64,000 bases of DNA from Bradyrhizobium sp. CCBAU 53338 (GCF_015291665.1 NZ_CP030048.1:2480001-2544000); one strand, 5' to 3'. Positions 34,973 to 44,442 are shown, numbered from the stretch's first letter. Notes: generated from the letters alone by a model not told the origin. Translations and numbers: made by a program.

Positions 34973-35260
34973 CTAGCGCGACAGACGCTGGAGGTCGGCG
35001 CGTGCCTTCGCGGCGAGCGGGTCGTCACCATGGCGCGCGATGAAAAGCTGGTAGGCTTCAACCGTGTCCTTGCGGCGGGCAGCATCGTACTCCTCCGCCA
35101 CGGCCACAGAAGGATCCCGCGCGCGCGGAACCGTCGGCGAGCGCATCTTCTTGGCGCTCTCAGTCGCATTGGCTTTGGAATTCACAACGGGCGATCCTCC
35201 AAAACTGGCGAGCGCGAACAGCGCGCCGAAAGTGCAGGCAAATAGTCGAAGTATCTTCAT
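34973..35260 (-). CDS. Small secreted protein with terminal helical repeat
   Basis: A 95-residue protein. It has a signal peptide (MKILRLFACTFGALFALASF) and a charged linker. The C-terminal helical module begins VAVAEEYDAARRKDTVEAYQ and ends FIARHGDDPLAAKARADLQR, a half-TPR-like pattern. GAGGGA lies six bases before the ATG at 35260. A degraded relative of the C-terminal module occurs at 41870-41960. The role is not known, but the periplasm is likely. Confidence 0.6.
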   Translation of the reverse strand: MKILRLFACTFGALFALASFGGSPVVNSKANATESAKKMRSPTVPRARDPSVAVAEEYDAARRKDTVEAYQLFIARHGDDPLAAKARADLQRLSR

Positions 35261-35389
35261 GGTGTCCCTCGCAGCCCCGGAATTGTGCGATACCTTGTCA
35301 CAAGCCACGCAGCTGTGCCGATAGAACCCCGCCAGACCGACTATGCGAGAGTGCACACTTGCGCAAAAGCCCAGTCGATTTCAATAGTC

Positions 35390-35702
35390 ACGAGTCGTTG
35401 GCAGGCGCCAATCTGCTGCAGTGGTCGCGGCGGCGGTCGGCAATCAGGGCGGCTCCGTGCAGTCCTCGCAGGTCGATGTGTCAGGCGCGAGACCAGGACG
35501 GCTTCGTCGGGCCTCGTGGTGAGCTGCGAGCTCGAGCAGCCCGCGCTGCAAAAGGTGCTCTACGATCTCGAGGCCGGCACGCCCTTCCTGTTCGGTCGAC
35601 CAGCTCGACGTCCAGGTGCCGCAGACCATGGCACTCGACGACGCCCCGAGTGGCCGCGTCAGGGTGATTTTGGGCCTCTCCGGCCAATGGCAGGCGGGGA
35701 AA
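35390..35702 (+). pseudogene. Degraded general secretion pathway protein M (gspM)
   Basis: Three reading frames must be joined to recover a GspM-like C-terminal half. VVAAAVGNQGGSVQSSQVDV is followed by SCELEQPALQKVLYDLEAGT, then DQLDVQVPQTMALDDAPSGR and VILGLSGQWQAGK. One break is a single extra G at 35594/35595 in TTCGGTCGACC. The module order matches the periplasmic domain of type II secretion GspM proteins. No other gsp gene is in the window. I infer a relic of a type II-like locus. The stretch 35703-36037 shows no supported gene. Confidence 0.65.
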
Positions 35703-36037
35703 TCGGGCGACAACTCACGGTTCCCTGCAATTTCAGCCATTTGGCCCTCAGGCAACAGCTTCGCGAATCGCAACATGCGGAACGGGAGGGCATGCCTGGA
35801 GCAGATTGAAGGCGGGGCGCATCGGATTTAATTTGACGCGTCTGCCGCGCGCCGCTGCCCCGGTCGAAGGGGTTGACGTGCAGCGGCCCGCCGAAGCCCG
35901 TCGAAGCGCCGCCGCCGCTGATGCTGGTCCGGGCGCCGTGGCTGCGGAGGGCGGCAAGTTGACCATGCCGACCACGGCAAATCCGGACGCCATTGCCTAA
36001 GCCGCTCAACCGCCTTAAGACGTGGCTTCAACGTCTT

Positions 36038-37639
36038 ATGTCGGGAGAAGGACGCGGCTTGACCGACACGCAGACTGACGCGCCCGGCAAGGCCGATGGT
36101 TTTGGCGGTATCGGTGCTGCCGGGCGCGCGCGCCGGCTCGTTCACGGCTGGTCGGCGAACCTGGTGCAGATGGTGCTGGGACTGACCCAGCAACTGCTGC
36201 TGATCCCGGCGTTCCTGCATGTCTGGAGCGGCGAGCTGCTCGCGGCTTGGCTTGCGATTTTTTCCGCTGGTAGCCTAGTGGTCGTGGCGGATTCGGGGTT
36301 GCAGCTTCGCGCGATCAACCGGTTTCTGGTGTTCCGGTCCTCTGCCGACTGCGACGGCCGTACCGCGCGCTTCTATCATGCCACACTGCGAATTTATCTC
36401 GCCATCGTCGCAAGTCTCGGCGTGTTGCTGTGCGGGGCAGTCTATCTCGCGCCGCCCTCGGCGGTGCTCGGCTTTCACGCGACGCCGACCTTCGATGTCG
36501 CGATGCTGGTGATGACGCTGGGTATGCTAATGAGCCTGCCCGCCAATCTCGCCTCCGGCCTCTATCGCGTGCGCGGCCAATATGGCCGCATCATCTGGCT
36601 GCAAAACGCCGCATTACTGCTCGGTCAGATCGCGCAGCTCGTTGCACTTTTCGTGTTCGGAAGCGTGCTCGCAGTGGCGCTCGCCTTCATCTTAATGCAG
36701 CTGCTGTTCACGATCTTCATCGTCGCCTTCGACGCGCCGCGGTTGTTTCCGTTCATGCGCCGTACGGGAATGTCACCGTCTGTTGTGCCATCATGGCGCT
36801 GGAGTGTCGGACAGCTCGGTCGCGCACTGCCCTTCGCGGTCACCAACATCGCCGAGCTCGCGCTCGTCAACGTGCCGGTGCTGCTGGTCTCGGCTCTTGT
36901 CAGCGATCGTGTCGCAGTGGCGCAATGGGGGCTGACGCGCGTGATTGCAAGCCTGGTGCGTGGGCTCTGTCTCCAGATCGCCCTGCCGTTGGGCGCCGAG
37001 CTCGGCCACGACCACGCGATCGGCGACAAGGAGCGGCTCCGCCGCCACTATGCTTATGGCTCGGTGTTCGTAACCGGGCTCGCCTGCCTAGTCGTTGCGG
37101 GCATGTTGCCGTTCTGGTCCGAGTTCTTCGTGTTGTGGACCCATGGCAGCATTCCCTATGATGGTCTGCTCGCGTTGATGCTGTTGCTTGGCTCGGCCGC
37201 GGTCGCGCCTTCGCTGCTGGCGCTGGTCTTTGCCAGTCACAGCAACCGCGGCGAGCTTCTGATCCGGACCAAGGGGTTGCAGCTTGTCGTCTTCTTGGCT
37301 CTGTCCTTCGTGCTGATCCCGCGGCTGGGACCGCTCGGCGCCGCGGCTGCGATGGTCGCGAGCGATATCCTGCTTCAGTTCGGCCTGCTCGGATGGGGAA
37401 TCATGCGGCAGACCTTGCGCGAGCCATTTAGGCACATTGCCTTCCTGCTGCTGATGGCAACCGGCGTTGTGGCGTCGGGCTGGCTGATCGGTCTTGCGAT
37501 CACCGAGCTGATACCGGGGAGCGGGATTTCGCATTTCATGGTGGAATGCGCGGCCTGGCTGGTTGTGGTTGGCGCACTCGCAAGCCCGCTGCTGAGCGAG
37601 GCGCTGCGCGCGCGCCTGCGGGTCCTGGTGCCGGCATAG
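36038..37639 (+). CDS. Flippase-like polysaccharide export protein (Wzx family)
   Basis: A 533-residue protein with about 12-14 hydrophobic segments. The N-terminal HGWSANLVQMVLGLTQQLLL and later VRGQYGRIIWLQNAALL resemble MOP-superfamily O-antigen or capsule flippases. It probably turns a lipid-linked repeat unit across the inner membrane. I chose the ATG at 36038. A TTG at 35993 is in frame but adds an uncertain tail. It is convergent with the glycosyltransferase gene at 37648 (8 bases apart). A second flippase at 60474-61727 implies two glycans, or one glycan plus another lipid-linked export. Confidence 0.75.
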   Translation: MSGEGRGLTDTQTDAPGKADGFGGIGAAGRARRLVHGWSANLVQMVLGLTQQLLLIPAFLHVWSGELLAAWLAIFSAGSLVVVADSGLQLRAINRFLVFRSSADCDGRTARFYHATLRIYLAIVASLGVLLCGAVYLAPPSAVLGFHATPTFDVAMLVMTLGMLMSLPANLASGLYRVRGQYGRIIWLQNAALLLGQIAQLVALFVFGSVLAVALAFILMQLLFTIFIVAFDAPRLFPFMRRTGMSPSVVPSWRWSVGQLGRALPFAVTNIAELALVNVPVLLVSALVSDRVAVAQWGLTRVIASLVRGLCLQIALPLGAELGHDHAIGDKERLRRHYAYGSVFVTGLACLVVAGMLPFWSEFFVLWTHGSIPYDGLLALMLLLGSAAVAPSLLALVFASHSNRGELLIRTKGLQLVVFLALSFVLIPRLGPLGAAAAMVASDILLQFGLLGWGIMRQTLREPFRHIAFLLLMATGVVASGWLIGLAITELIPGSGISHFMVECAAWLVVVGALASPLLSEALRARLRVLVPA

Positions 37640-37647
37640 CGAAGATT

Positions 37648-38856
37648 TCAGCGCGGCGTCAGCCCGAGCCGGTGCTTCAGCCGCTCGAGATGGCGGGCGA
37701 ATTGTGCCTGACCCGCCTTGGTCTCCTCGGCAAACTGCGCGAGCCGCTGATGTCCCGCTGCGCTCAAGCGCTCGCGCGTGCCCTCGGTGCGGAGACTGAC
37801 GATCGCGTCCGCGAGCGACCGCGGGTCGTCATAATCGAACAGGATCGCGGCATCGCCGGCCTGCACCTTGAATGCCTCCGGATAGATCACGGGCGTGCCG
37901 ACCGCCCAGGCTTCCAGGGGCGGCAGATTGGTCGGGCCGAAATAGCTCGGCATCACCAGCGCCGCCGCGCCGCGATAGAGCGCACCGAGTTCGGCAGATC
38001 CAATGAAGCCGATGATGGAGACCTGATCCGACAAACCGCAGCTCTTGATCGCCGCATCGATCTTGCCGCGTCCCCCGCGATCCGAGCCGCAAAGCACCAG
38101 CCGTTCGGTAACGCCACGCTCGCGCAGACGAGCGAGCGCTGCGAGCAGCGTCATGTGGTTTTTGTGCGGCCAGAACTGCGCTGGATAGAACAGGTAACCG
38201 GGCTCGAGCCGGTACTTTGCCAGCACGGCCGCATCATCGCCGGCAGCGGGGGCGGACTGGCTCACATAGGCCGAAGGCGAGAAGGGGATACAAACCGCGC
38301 GATCCCGCTCCATGGCGTAGCGGCGGGAGAGACCATCGATCAGGTCGGGCGCATTCACGATCACCACGGCGGCCTTGGTGCTCGCAAGGCGGAACAGGAT
38401 CTCACGTCGCTCGAATTCACCGAAGGTGCGGACTTCAGGAAATTCCGGCGCATCGCGATGGCAGCCGTCGAAGATCGTGATGATGAAGGGCAGCTCATAC
38501 AGCAACAAGTGCCGCTTCGAGGTCGAGGTGAAATGCACGACGTCGGTGCCATCGCGGATCAAGGCGCGCTCGAACGGCGATTTCAACTTCAGCGCGATCT
38601 GGATCAGGTCGAACGGTCGGCAATATTTCAGGAAAAGGAAGAGATAGTCGAGCACGCCGAATTTGAGCAGGCGGACGGTGACGCCGAATTCCTTCAGGAT
38701 CTCAATTGTCTTCGGATAGGGCGAGTACACCTCGATTTCGTTGCCGGACTTAGCTGCCCAATCGCGCAGCCAGAGCAGGTCATTGAGAGGCTGCTGAAAG
38801 CCGCCACCGACCTCGAGTGCCTGCTCCAGCATCACGGCAAGGCGCAGCGCTCTCAC
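37648..38856 (-). CDS. GT4-type glycosyltransferase
   Basis: A 402-residue protein starting at GTG (38856), which overlaps the stop of the preceding methyltransferase gene as GTGA. A MLEQALEVGGGFQQPLN segment opens the N-domain. The C-domain shows the GT4 donor-binding pattern: LFYPAQFWPHKNHMTLLAAL, VSIIGFIGSAELGALYRGAA and PTNLPPLEAWAVGTPVIYPE. The last has the Glu pair of the EX7E-like site. It adds a sugar to a lipid-linked glycan at the cytoplasmic side. It forms an operon with the methyltransferase, aminotransferase and cupin genes. Confidence 0.82.
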   Translation of the reverse strand: MRALRLAVMLEQALEVGGGFQQPLNDLLWLRDWAAKSGNEIEVYSPYPKTIEILKEFGVTVRLLKFGVLDYLFLFLKYCRPFDLIQIALKLKSPFERALIRDGTDVVHFTSTSKRHLLLYELPFIITIFDGCHRDAPEFPEVRTFGEFERREILFRLASTKAAVVIVNAPDLIDGLSRRYAMERDRAVCIPFSPSAYVSQSAPAAGDDAAVLAKYRLEPGYLFYPAQFWPHKNHMTLLAALARLRERGVTERLVLCGSDRGGRGKIDAAIKSCGLSDQVSIIGFIGSAELGALYRGAAALVMPSYFGPTNLPPLEAWAVGTPVIYPEAFKVQAGDAAILFDYDDPRSLADAIVSLRTEGTRERLSAAGHQRLAQFAEETKAGQAQFARHLERLKHRLGLTPR

Positions 38857-39620
38857 GGCTTGCCGGCCTTTTTCGCCATGGCGTAGGCCGCCCAGCTCTT
38901 CGAACTCGGCCCGTCCTGCGTCAGCCATGCGGCATGAGTAGCGGGCTTAAAACCGCTCCCCGCGAGCGCTGCGTCAATCTCGAAGGGAAACCAGTAGCGC
39001 ATGTGGTGCGCTTCATCGACCCGACGAATGGTGCCGCGATCCGTCTCCTCGCAGAACAGTGTGTAGTTCACGGTGACTGTTGCGGCCTGCTCGTCATGAT
39101 CGGATTGCGCGATTCGGGTGAGGCGCAGCGGCTTCTGCTCGATCACCTTGACGCGCGTCTCGACTCCTCGCGCCAGCACGGCGCCGCCATACCAGTAATC
39201 GAAGAAGAACACGCCGCCCGGCTTCAGCGCGGCATGCGCCGTGCGGAACATCGCCGCCAGCGCATTGCGGCTGGTCTGGTAGCTCGCGACGTGGAACAGC
39301 GACACCACCGCGTCGAAATCATGTTCGGGGCCGGCCTCGCAGGCATCGCCCTGCCGGAACGGAATCGAGAGCCCGGCCTTCGCGGCGCGCGCCTTGGCGC
39401 TTGCGATCATCTCATCGCTGAGATCGACGCCGGCAACGCTCCATCCCCGACGGGCGAAGGCCAGCGCATGCAGGCCGGTGCCGCAGCCGAGATCGAGTAG
39501 CTTGCCCGAGGCGACGCCATGGTCGCGCAGGCGCGCCTCGACGAAAGATGTCTCGGCCGCGTAGTCCTTGTCCCGATAGAGCAGGTCGTACCAGGGCGCG
39601 TAGTCGGCGAAGACAGTCAC
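38853..39620 (-). CDS. Class I SAM-dependent methyltransferase
   Basis: A 255-residue Rossmann methyltransferase. Motif I is KLLDLGCGTGLHALAFARRG near residues 40-60, followed by VDLSDEMIASAKARA. A VVSLFHVASYQT segment (motif IV-like) and GGVFFFDYWYGG come later. The substrate cannot be named. Its four-base overlaps with the neighbouring aminotransferase (ATGA) and glycosyltransferase (GTGA) genes tie it to sugar modification of the same glycan. Confidence 0.82.
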   Translation of the reverse strand: MTVFADYAPWYDLLYRDKDYAAETSFVEARLRDHGVASGKLLDLGCGTGLHALAFARRGWSVAGVDLSDEMIASAKARAAKAGLSIPFRQGDACEAGPEHDFDAVVSLFHVASYQTSRNALAAMFRTAHAALKPGGVFFFDYWYGGAVLARGVETRVKVIEQKPLRLTRIAQSDHDEQAATVTVNYTLFCEETDRGTIRRVDEAHHMRYWFPFEIDAALAGSGFKPATHAAWLTQDGPSSKSWAAYAMAKKAGKP

Positions 39621-40750
39621 GACAGGATCTCCTCAAGCGCCTGCGCGGAGCGCACGATGTCGTGGTCGGTCAAGCCAAGTCCACTCGGCAGGTAAAAACC
39701 GCGACGGGCAATGGTTTCGGCATTCGGATGCGATTCGTCGAGCATCAGGCCCATCCGTCGCAGCACCGGCTGCTCGTGCATGCACCAGAAGAACGGCCGC
39801 GTGCCGATGCCCTTTTCGCCGAGTCGGCGCATCGCCTCCTGGGCATCGAACGGCACGTCGTCGCCCAACACGATGCCGTAAACCCAGTAAATGTTGTCCG
39901 CATAGCTTGTCCTGGCGACCGGACGGCGGATGCTGTTGAGGCCGCCGAGATGCTCGTCATAGAGCCGGCCGATGCGGCGCTTGAGTTCGACGGAGCGGGG
40001 CAGACGCTCGACCTGGGCGACGCCAAGCGCCGCCTGTAGATTGGTCATGCGCGCGTTCCAGCCGAGCTCCTCGTGGACGAAGCGCTGCTGCGGCTGAAAG
40101 CAGAGGTTGCGATAGCCTTGCAGCCGATCGGCGAGCGCGTCGTCGTCGGTGAGGATCATGCCGCCTTCGCCTGTCGTGACATGCTTGTTGGGATAGAAGC
40201 TGAAGGTCGAGACGTCACCGAAGCCGCCGCAGGGCGCACCGCGATAGGTCTGGCCGTGCATCTCGGCGGCATCCTCGATCACCTTGAGACCGTGCGTGCG
40301 GGCGAGCGCCAGGATCGGTTCGAGATCGACCGGCAGGCCGTAGATGTGGACCAGCATGATCGCCCGCGTGCGCCGGGTGATCGCAGCTTCCACGCCCTCG
40401 GCCGTCATGTTCCAGGTCGCGGCATCGCAATCGACGCCAACGGGCACGAGCCCGGCGCGGACGACGGCCGCGGCGCAGCTGATGATCGTGAAGGTAGGGA
40501 TGATGACCTCGGAGCCTTCCTCGAGCCCGAGCGCGTGAACGGCGATGTCGAGCGCGACCGAGCCATTGGTCACCGCGACGCCGTGGCGCCGCCCCGCAGC
40601 CTGGGCCATCGCCTGCTCGAAGCGCTTGATGAATGGCCCTTCCGACGAGATCCATCCGGTTCGGATGCATTCGGCCAAATAGTCGGCTTCGTTGCCGTCG
40701 AGCAGCGGCGTGTTGACGGGAATGAACGGCGCGGTCTCAGGCTTGGTCAC
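39617..40750 (-). CDS. DegT/DnrJ-type sugar aminotransferase, GDP-perosamine synthase-like
   Basis: A 377-residue PLP enzyme. The N-terminus carries FIPVNTPLLDGNEADYLAEC and GWISSEGPFIKRFE. The PLP lysine lies in STFSFYPNKHVTTGEGGM, preceded by LVHIYGLPVDLEPI and IEDAAEMHGQTYRG. That signature suits transaminases acting on GDP-4-keto-6-deoxymannose, such as perosamine synthase. The gmd gene at 51197 would make its substrate. It starts at GTG (40750), which overlaps the upstream stop as GTGA. A 3-amino-sugar role is possible but less likely. Confidence 0.75.
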   Translation of the reverse strand: MTKPETAPFIPVNTPLLDGNEADYLAECIRTGWISSEGPFIKRFEQAMAQAAGRRHGVAVTNGSVALDIAVHALGLEEGSEVIIPTFTIISCAAAVVRAGLVPVGVDCDAATWNMTAEGVEAAITRRTRAIMLVHIYGLPVDLEPILALARTHGLKVIEDAAEMHGQTYRGAPCGGFGDVSTFSFYPNKHVTTGEGGMILTDDDALADRLQGYRNLCFQPQQRFVHEELGWNARMTNLQAALGVAQVERLPRSVELKRRIGRLYDEHLGGLNSIRRPVARTSYADNIYWVYGIVLGDDVPFDAQEAMRRLGEKGIGTRPFFWCMHEQPVLRRMGLMLDESHPNAETIARRGFYLPSGLGLTDHDIVRSAQALEEILS

Positions 40751-41193
40751 AGATTTGGACCCTTGATCCGAATTTCGGACGGCGCGACTTCCGCAAACCT
40801 TGTCTTGTCGTTCTCGCCGGAATAGGGGCCTTGCTTGATCTCGAACATCTCGACCGGCTCGAGCACGTGGAAGCCGTGGGCGCCGCTGCACAACAGCATG
40901 ATGTCGCCGGCACTCAGCACACGGCTCTCCAGATAGTCTTCAGCCACCGTGTAGAAATCGACCTGGAGCTTGCCCTTCTGGATCAGCAGCACCTCCTGGG
41001 TGTAGTGCACCTCGCGCGTCACCTTGTTGTGGCGATGCGGCTCGATGCTCTTGCCCTTCGGGTGGCTCATGTAAGCGAGCTGCTGGGACAGTTCCGGCGA
41101 CGAAAAGAAGTGGATACCCGGCTCGCGAAACGAGGCGCGCACGATGATCGCATAGAGCTGGTCGCCGAATCGAACATGTTCGACGTGTTCCAT
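40747..41193 (-). CDS. Cupin-fold protein of a glycan cluster
   Basis: A 148-residue single cupin domain. PHRHNKVTREVHYTQEVLLI carries the metal-binding His cluster, and a GAHGFHVLEPVEMFEIKQGP segment forms the second half of the barrel. Proteins of this group sit in O-antigen clusters, and their enzymatic role (isomerase-like or regulatory) is not settled. It is the first gene of a four-gene leftward operon with overlapping starts, so its expression is tied to the aminotransferase, methyltransferase and glycosyltransferase. Confidence 0.7.
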   Translation of the reverse strand: MEHVEHVRFGDQLYAIIVRASFREPGIHFFSSPELSQQLAYMSHPKGKSIEPHRHNKVTREVHYTQEVLLIQKGKLQVDFYTVAEDYLESRVLSAGDIMLLCSGAHGFHVLEPVEMFEIKQGPYSGENDKTRFAEVAPSEIRIKGPNL

Positions 41194-41449
41194 CCTAGGC
41201 CCTCGACAAAAAGTGCTGTAATTAGAGTGACATAGCGTCAGCGCCGGGCACTTTGGCCATTTTGGTCGGGACCGTCAAGGGCTGACCCGATACCGCGAAG
41301 AATGGGGCTTGTCAGGATTAGGCGGCGGTCGCCGGTCCCGGCCTTGAGAAACTGAGATGGACAGCCTGATCGTCACGGTTCAGCGGGCGCCGTGTCTGCA
41401 GTGGAATTCCACGATGGAAGCCGTCTGAGAAATCAAAACGTCATGGACT

Positions 41450-41790
41450 AACCAGTCCTCGCCACGAGAGGCGAGAAATCGGTCTGATCCACCAGGACCG
41501 GGCGGCCGATCCGCTTGATACGGCATGCGGCGCGGGAGTCGACGTTATCCTGATTGAGATCGAGGCCTGGGTTGAGATCCTCAATCTGCACCAGCAGGGC
41601 CTGCTTCGCTTCCACGTAGCTGAGCCCAACCTTCCGCGCGAGGGCCTCGTATCAGCTTGAACGGTGGCACCGCGCGCAGCCAGCCAGAATAATAGTGCAG
41701 GCGGGAGGGATGCGCAGGCGGCGGAGGAACGGTGACGGCAAGGCCATGCTCGCGCGCCCACGCTGCCCGCAACTATGCCTGTGCGCCAGG
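41450..41790 (-). pseudogene. Partial, degraded copy of the CgeB-like glycosyltransferase
   Basis: Two frames match the gene at 44593-45774. One reads AWAREHGLAVTVPPPP and GWLRAVPPFKL, against AWAREHGLDVKPPSPP and GWLQRIVAPFKP. The other reads ALLVQIEDLNPGLDLNQD and RIKRIGRPVLVDQTD, against ILLAQIEEFKPDLVLNQD and SIKQIGRPILLGQVG. Frame breaks and a stop show loss of function. It lies about 3 kb from the intact copy, with the RTX protease between. The upstream stretch 41194-41449 holds nothing recognised. Confidence 0.78.
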
Positions 41791-41869
41791 CGAACGGAGC
41801 GACTATCCCGAAAGCTGCCCCGTCATCCAGCACGCCAGTCGGAACGCGTGTGTATTGATCAGGGTGACA

Positions 41870-41960
41870 AGCGCTTCAGCTCGGCGTGCCGTCGGTCAGG
41901 GGATCGCCTTGGCGCGCGATGAAGAGCTCGAACGCCTCCGTCGTCTCCTTATGTCGAGCT
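41870..41960 (-). pseudogene. Tail of a small secreted-protein gene, degraded
   Basis: KETTEAFELFIARQGDPLTD reads as a relative of KDTVEAYQLFIARHGDDPLA at the C-terminus of the gene at 34973-35260. A small deletion then causes a stop (PSstop) before the usual end. The shared DNA pattern GGCGCGCGATGAA confirms the relation. No start or signal peptide part is present. Confidence 0.6.
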
Positions 41961-42159
41961 AGCCCTTGCAAATCATGACGAGCGGCTGGAACCGGTATTG
42001 CCATCCCGACCCGTATGACTACGGGATTTGATGCTTAACACGGTCTTGCGGAAGAGCTCGGGATGCTTCGCCCCATTTAAACCAAACGTATGTTTCTCAA
42101 CGTAGAATCAGCTGCCTATACCCCGAATCGAGCGGGGGCTTGCTGCTTCGGAGATTCCT

Positions 42160-44442
42160 TTGGCGACCTCAGTGAAAGTTAGTGCGACCAACAACGCAGA
42201 TATCGACGGACTGCTGGCGGGTGTCAAATGGTCCGGTACGATCAGCTATAGCTTTCCCAGCTCGTCCGGCACTTATGCCTATCCTTATTCCGGCGGCGAC
42301 GGTGAACCAACCACGTCGGGATTTTCGTCTGCGCCGACCCAGATGCAGGCGGCGATCAACTACGCCATTGCGCTGATCAAGAGCTACACCAACGCCAGCA
42401 TTGCCCATAACGGCACCGGCTCCTCCGACATCATGATCGCGCAGTCGCCGGCAGCCAATCCGACTTCTTACGCCTATTACCCCGGCAACTATGCGGCCGG
42501 CGGTGACGTCTGGTTTGGCACGCAATACGACTATACGCAGGCGCAGCTCGGAAATTATTATTTCACGACCGCGCTGCACGAGCTCGGTCATGCCTTCGGT
42601 CTCAAGCACAGCCAGGAGACCGGCGGCGTCGCCAATGTCGCGGTCCCGACCGCCCATGACGACAGCGAATACACCGTCATGAGCTATCGCAGCTATGTCG
42701 GTGGTCCGCTCACCGGCTACACCAACGAGCAGTATGGATATCCTGAGACCTATATGGCCAACGATATCCTCGCGCTGCAGACGTTGTGTGGCGCCAACTA
42801 CAACACCCAGAGCGGCAACACGGTCTATACTTGGAGCCCGACCACCGGGCAGGAGTTCATCAACGGCGTCGGACAACTTGCTGATGGCGGTGGCGTCGGC
42901 GGCTCGGCCAACCGCATCTATGAGACCATCTGGGATGGCGGCGGTGTCGACACCTACGACCTGTCGAACTACACAACGAACCTCAGCATCAACCTCAATC
43001 CCGGCGCCTCGTCGGTGTTCTCCACGGTGCAGCTGGCCAATCTCGGCGCCGGCCATTACGCCTCCGGCAACGTCTATAACGCCTATCTTTACAATGGCGA
43101 CGTACGCTCCTACATCGATAATGCCACAGGCGGTTCCGCCAACGACACCGTCATCGGCAACGCCATCGCCAATGTGCTGAAGGGCGGCGCCGGCAACGAC
43201 ACGATCACCGGCGGTGGCGGCAACGACATCATCGATGGCGGTGCTGCCACCGACACGGCGGTGTATTCGGGGAACAGGGCGGACTACACCGTTACGTATA
43301 ATTCAGCGACGCAGACTTTCACGATTGCTGATCAACGCGCCGGTTCACCTGACGGCACCGATACGATAACGGGGGTGGAGAACTTCCATTTTCTCGATGG
43401 CAGCGTTGCAGCTGGGTCTATGGTCCCGAATCACGCACCCGTGCTGACGGTCCCCTCAATCAATGTGATGGCTACCGCTGGTCAAGCGATACCTGCCTCG
43501 AGTTTGTTCAGTGCTTCCGACCACGACGGCGATGCGCTGACTTACTACATCCTTGACAACACCACGGCGCCGAACAGTGGTCATTTCGAAGTAAACGGTG
43601 TGGCGCAATCGGCGGGCGCTGTTCACGCGCTAACCAGCTCGCAGCTTGCACAAACCATTTTCGTTGCTGGCGCCGCTGGGGTTGCCGATGATTTGTTCGT
43701 CATCGCCTCGGATGGCAAGGCACTTTCTGGCGCCGATTACGTGGGCTTTCAAGTCAACGCGGCACCTAACTATGCGCCGATACTAACGGTCCCATCGACC
43801 AATGTGATGGCTACCGCGGGTCAAACGTTACCTGCCTCGAGCCTGTTCAGTGCTTCCGACATCGACGGTGATGCACTCACTTATTACATCCTTGACAACA
43901 CCACGGCGCCGAACAGTGGTCATTTCGAAGTGAACGGTGTGGTGGAATCGGCGGGCACTGTTCATACGCTGACCAGATCGCAGCTTGCGCAAACCAATTT
44001 CGTTGCTGGCGCCGCCGGCGTTACCGATGATTTGTTCGTCATCACCTCCGATGGAAAGGCGCTTTCTGGTGCCGACTACGTAGGCTTTCATGTCGAGGCA
44101 GCACCTAATCATGCGCCGGTACTAACGGTCCCGTCGACGAATGTGATGGCTATCCCGGGTCAGACGTTACCTGTCTCGAGGCTGTTCAGTGCTTCCGACA
44201 TCGACGGTGATGCGCTCACCTACTACATTCTTGACAACGCCACGGCGCCGAACAGTGGTCATTTCGAAGTGAATGGTGTGGTGGAATCGGCGGGCGCTGT
44301 TCACGCGGTGAGCAGTTCTCAGCTTGCGCATACTACTTTCGTTGCTGGCGCCGCCGGCGTCACCGATGATTTATTCGTCGTCGTCTCCGATGGAAAGGCG
44401 CTCTCCAATACCGACTACGTGGGCTTTCACATCCTTGTTTAA
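42160..44442 (+). CDS. Serralysin-like (M10) RTX metalloprotease with tandem C-terminal repeats
   Basis: A 760-residue protein. The zinc motif is HELGHAFGLKH (H140, E141, H144, H150), and a Met-turn VMSY lies at 173-176, as in M10/serralysin metallopeptidases. RTX-type nonapeptides occur near residues 345-370 (GGAGNDTITGGGGNDIIDGG). Three 113-residue repeats follow (residues about 424-760) and resemble cadherin-like adhesive or stalk domains. There is no signal peptide, so type I secretion is expected, but no secretion genes are adjacent. It starts at TTG (42160), supported by GGAG seven bases upstream. It may process surface proteins or a biofilm matrix. Confidence 0.85.
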   Translation: MATSVKVSATNNADIDGLLAGVKWSGTISYSFPSSSGTYAYPYSGGDGEPTTSGFSSAPTQMQAAINYAIALIKSYTNASIAHNGTGSSDIMIAQSPAANPTSYAYYPGNYAAGGDVWFGTQYDYTQAQLGNYYFTTALHELGHAFGLKHSQETGGVANVAVPTAHDDSEYTVMSYRSYVGGPLTGYTNEQYGYPETYMANDILALQTLCGANYNTQSGNTVYTWSPTTGQEFINGVGQLADGGGVGGSANRIYETIWDGGGVDTYDLSNYTTNLSINLNPGASSVFSTVQLANLGAGHYASGNVYNAYLYNGDVRSYIDNATGGSANDTVIGNAIANVLKGGAGNDTITGGGGNDIIDGGAATDTAVYSGNRADYTVTYNSATQTFTIADQRAGSPDGTDTITGVENFHFLDGSVAAGSMVPNHAPVLTVPSINVMATAGQAIPASSLFSASDHDGDALTYYILDNTTAPNSGHFEVNGVAQSAGAVHALTSSQLAQTIFVAGAAGVADDLFVIASDGKALSGADYVGFQVNAAPNYAPILTVPSTNVMATAGQTLPASSLFSASDIDGDALTYYILDNTTAPNSGHFEVNGVVESAGTVHTLTRSQLAQTNFVAGAAGVTDDLFVITSDGKALSGADYVGFHVEAAPNHAPVLTVPSTNVMAIPGQTLPVSRLFSASDIDGDALTYYILDNATAPNSGHFEVNGVVESAGAVHAVSSSQLAHTTFVAGAAGVTDDLFVVVSDGKALSNTDYVGFHILV
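43429..44439 (+). repeat. Three tandem 339-bp repeats inside the RTX protease gene
   Basis: Repeats lie at 43429-43767, 43768-44106 and 44107-44439 and are nearly identical in long blocks (for example LFSASDxDGDALTYYILDN and DDLFVIxSDGKALS). Differences are clustered at a few positions. Such young repeats suggest expansion by recombination, and copy number may vary between strains. Confidence 0.9.

Noticed and set aside
37546-38886. A 446-codon rightward frame opposite the GT4 gene
   Set aside because: Antisense shadow; the opposite strand has the GT4 motifs and coupled starts.
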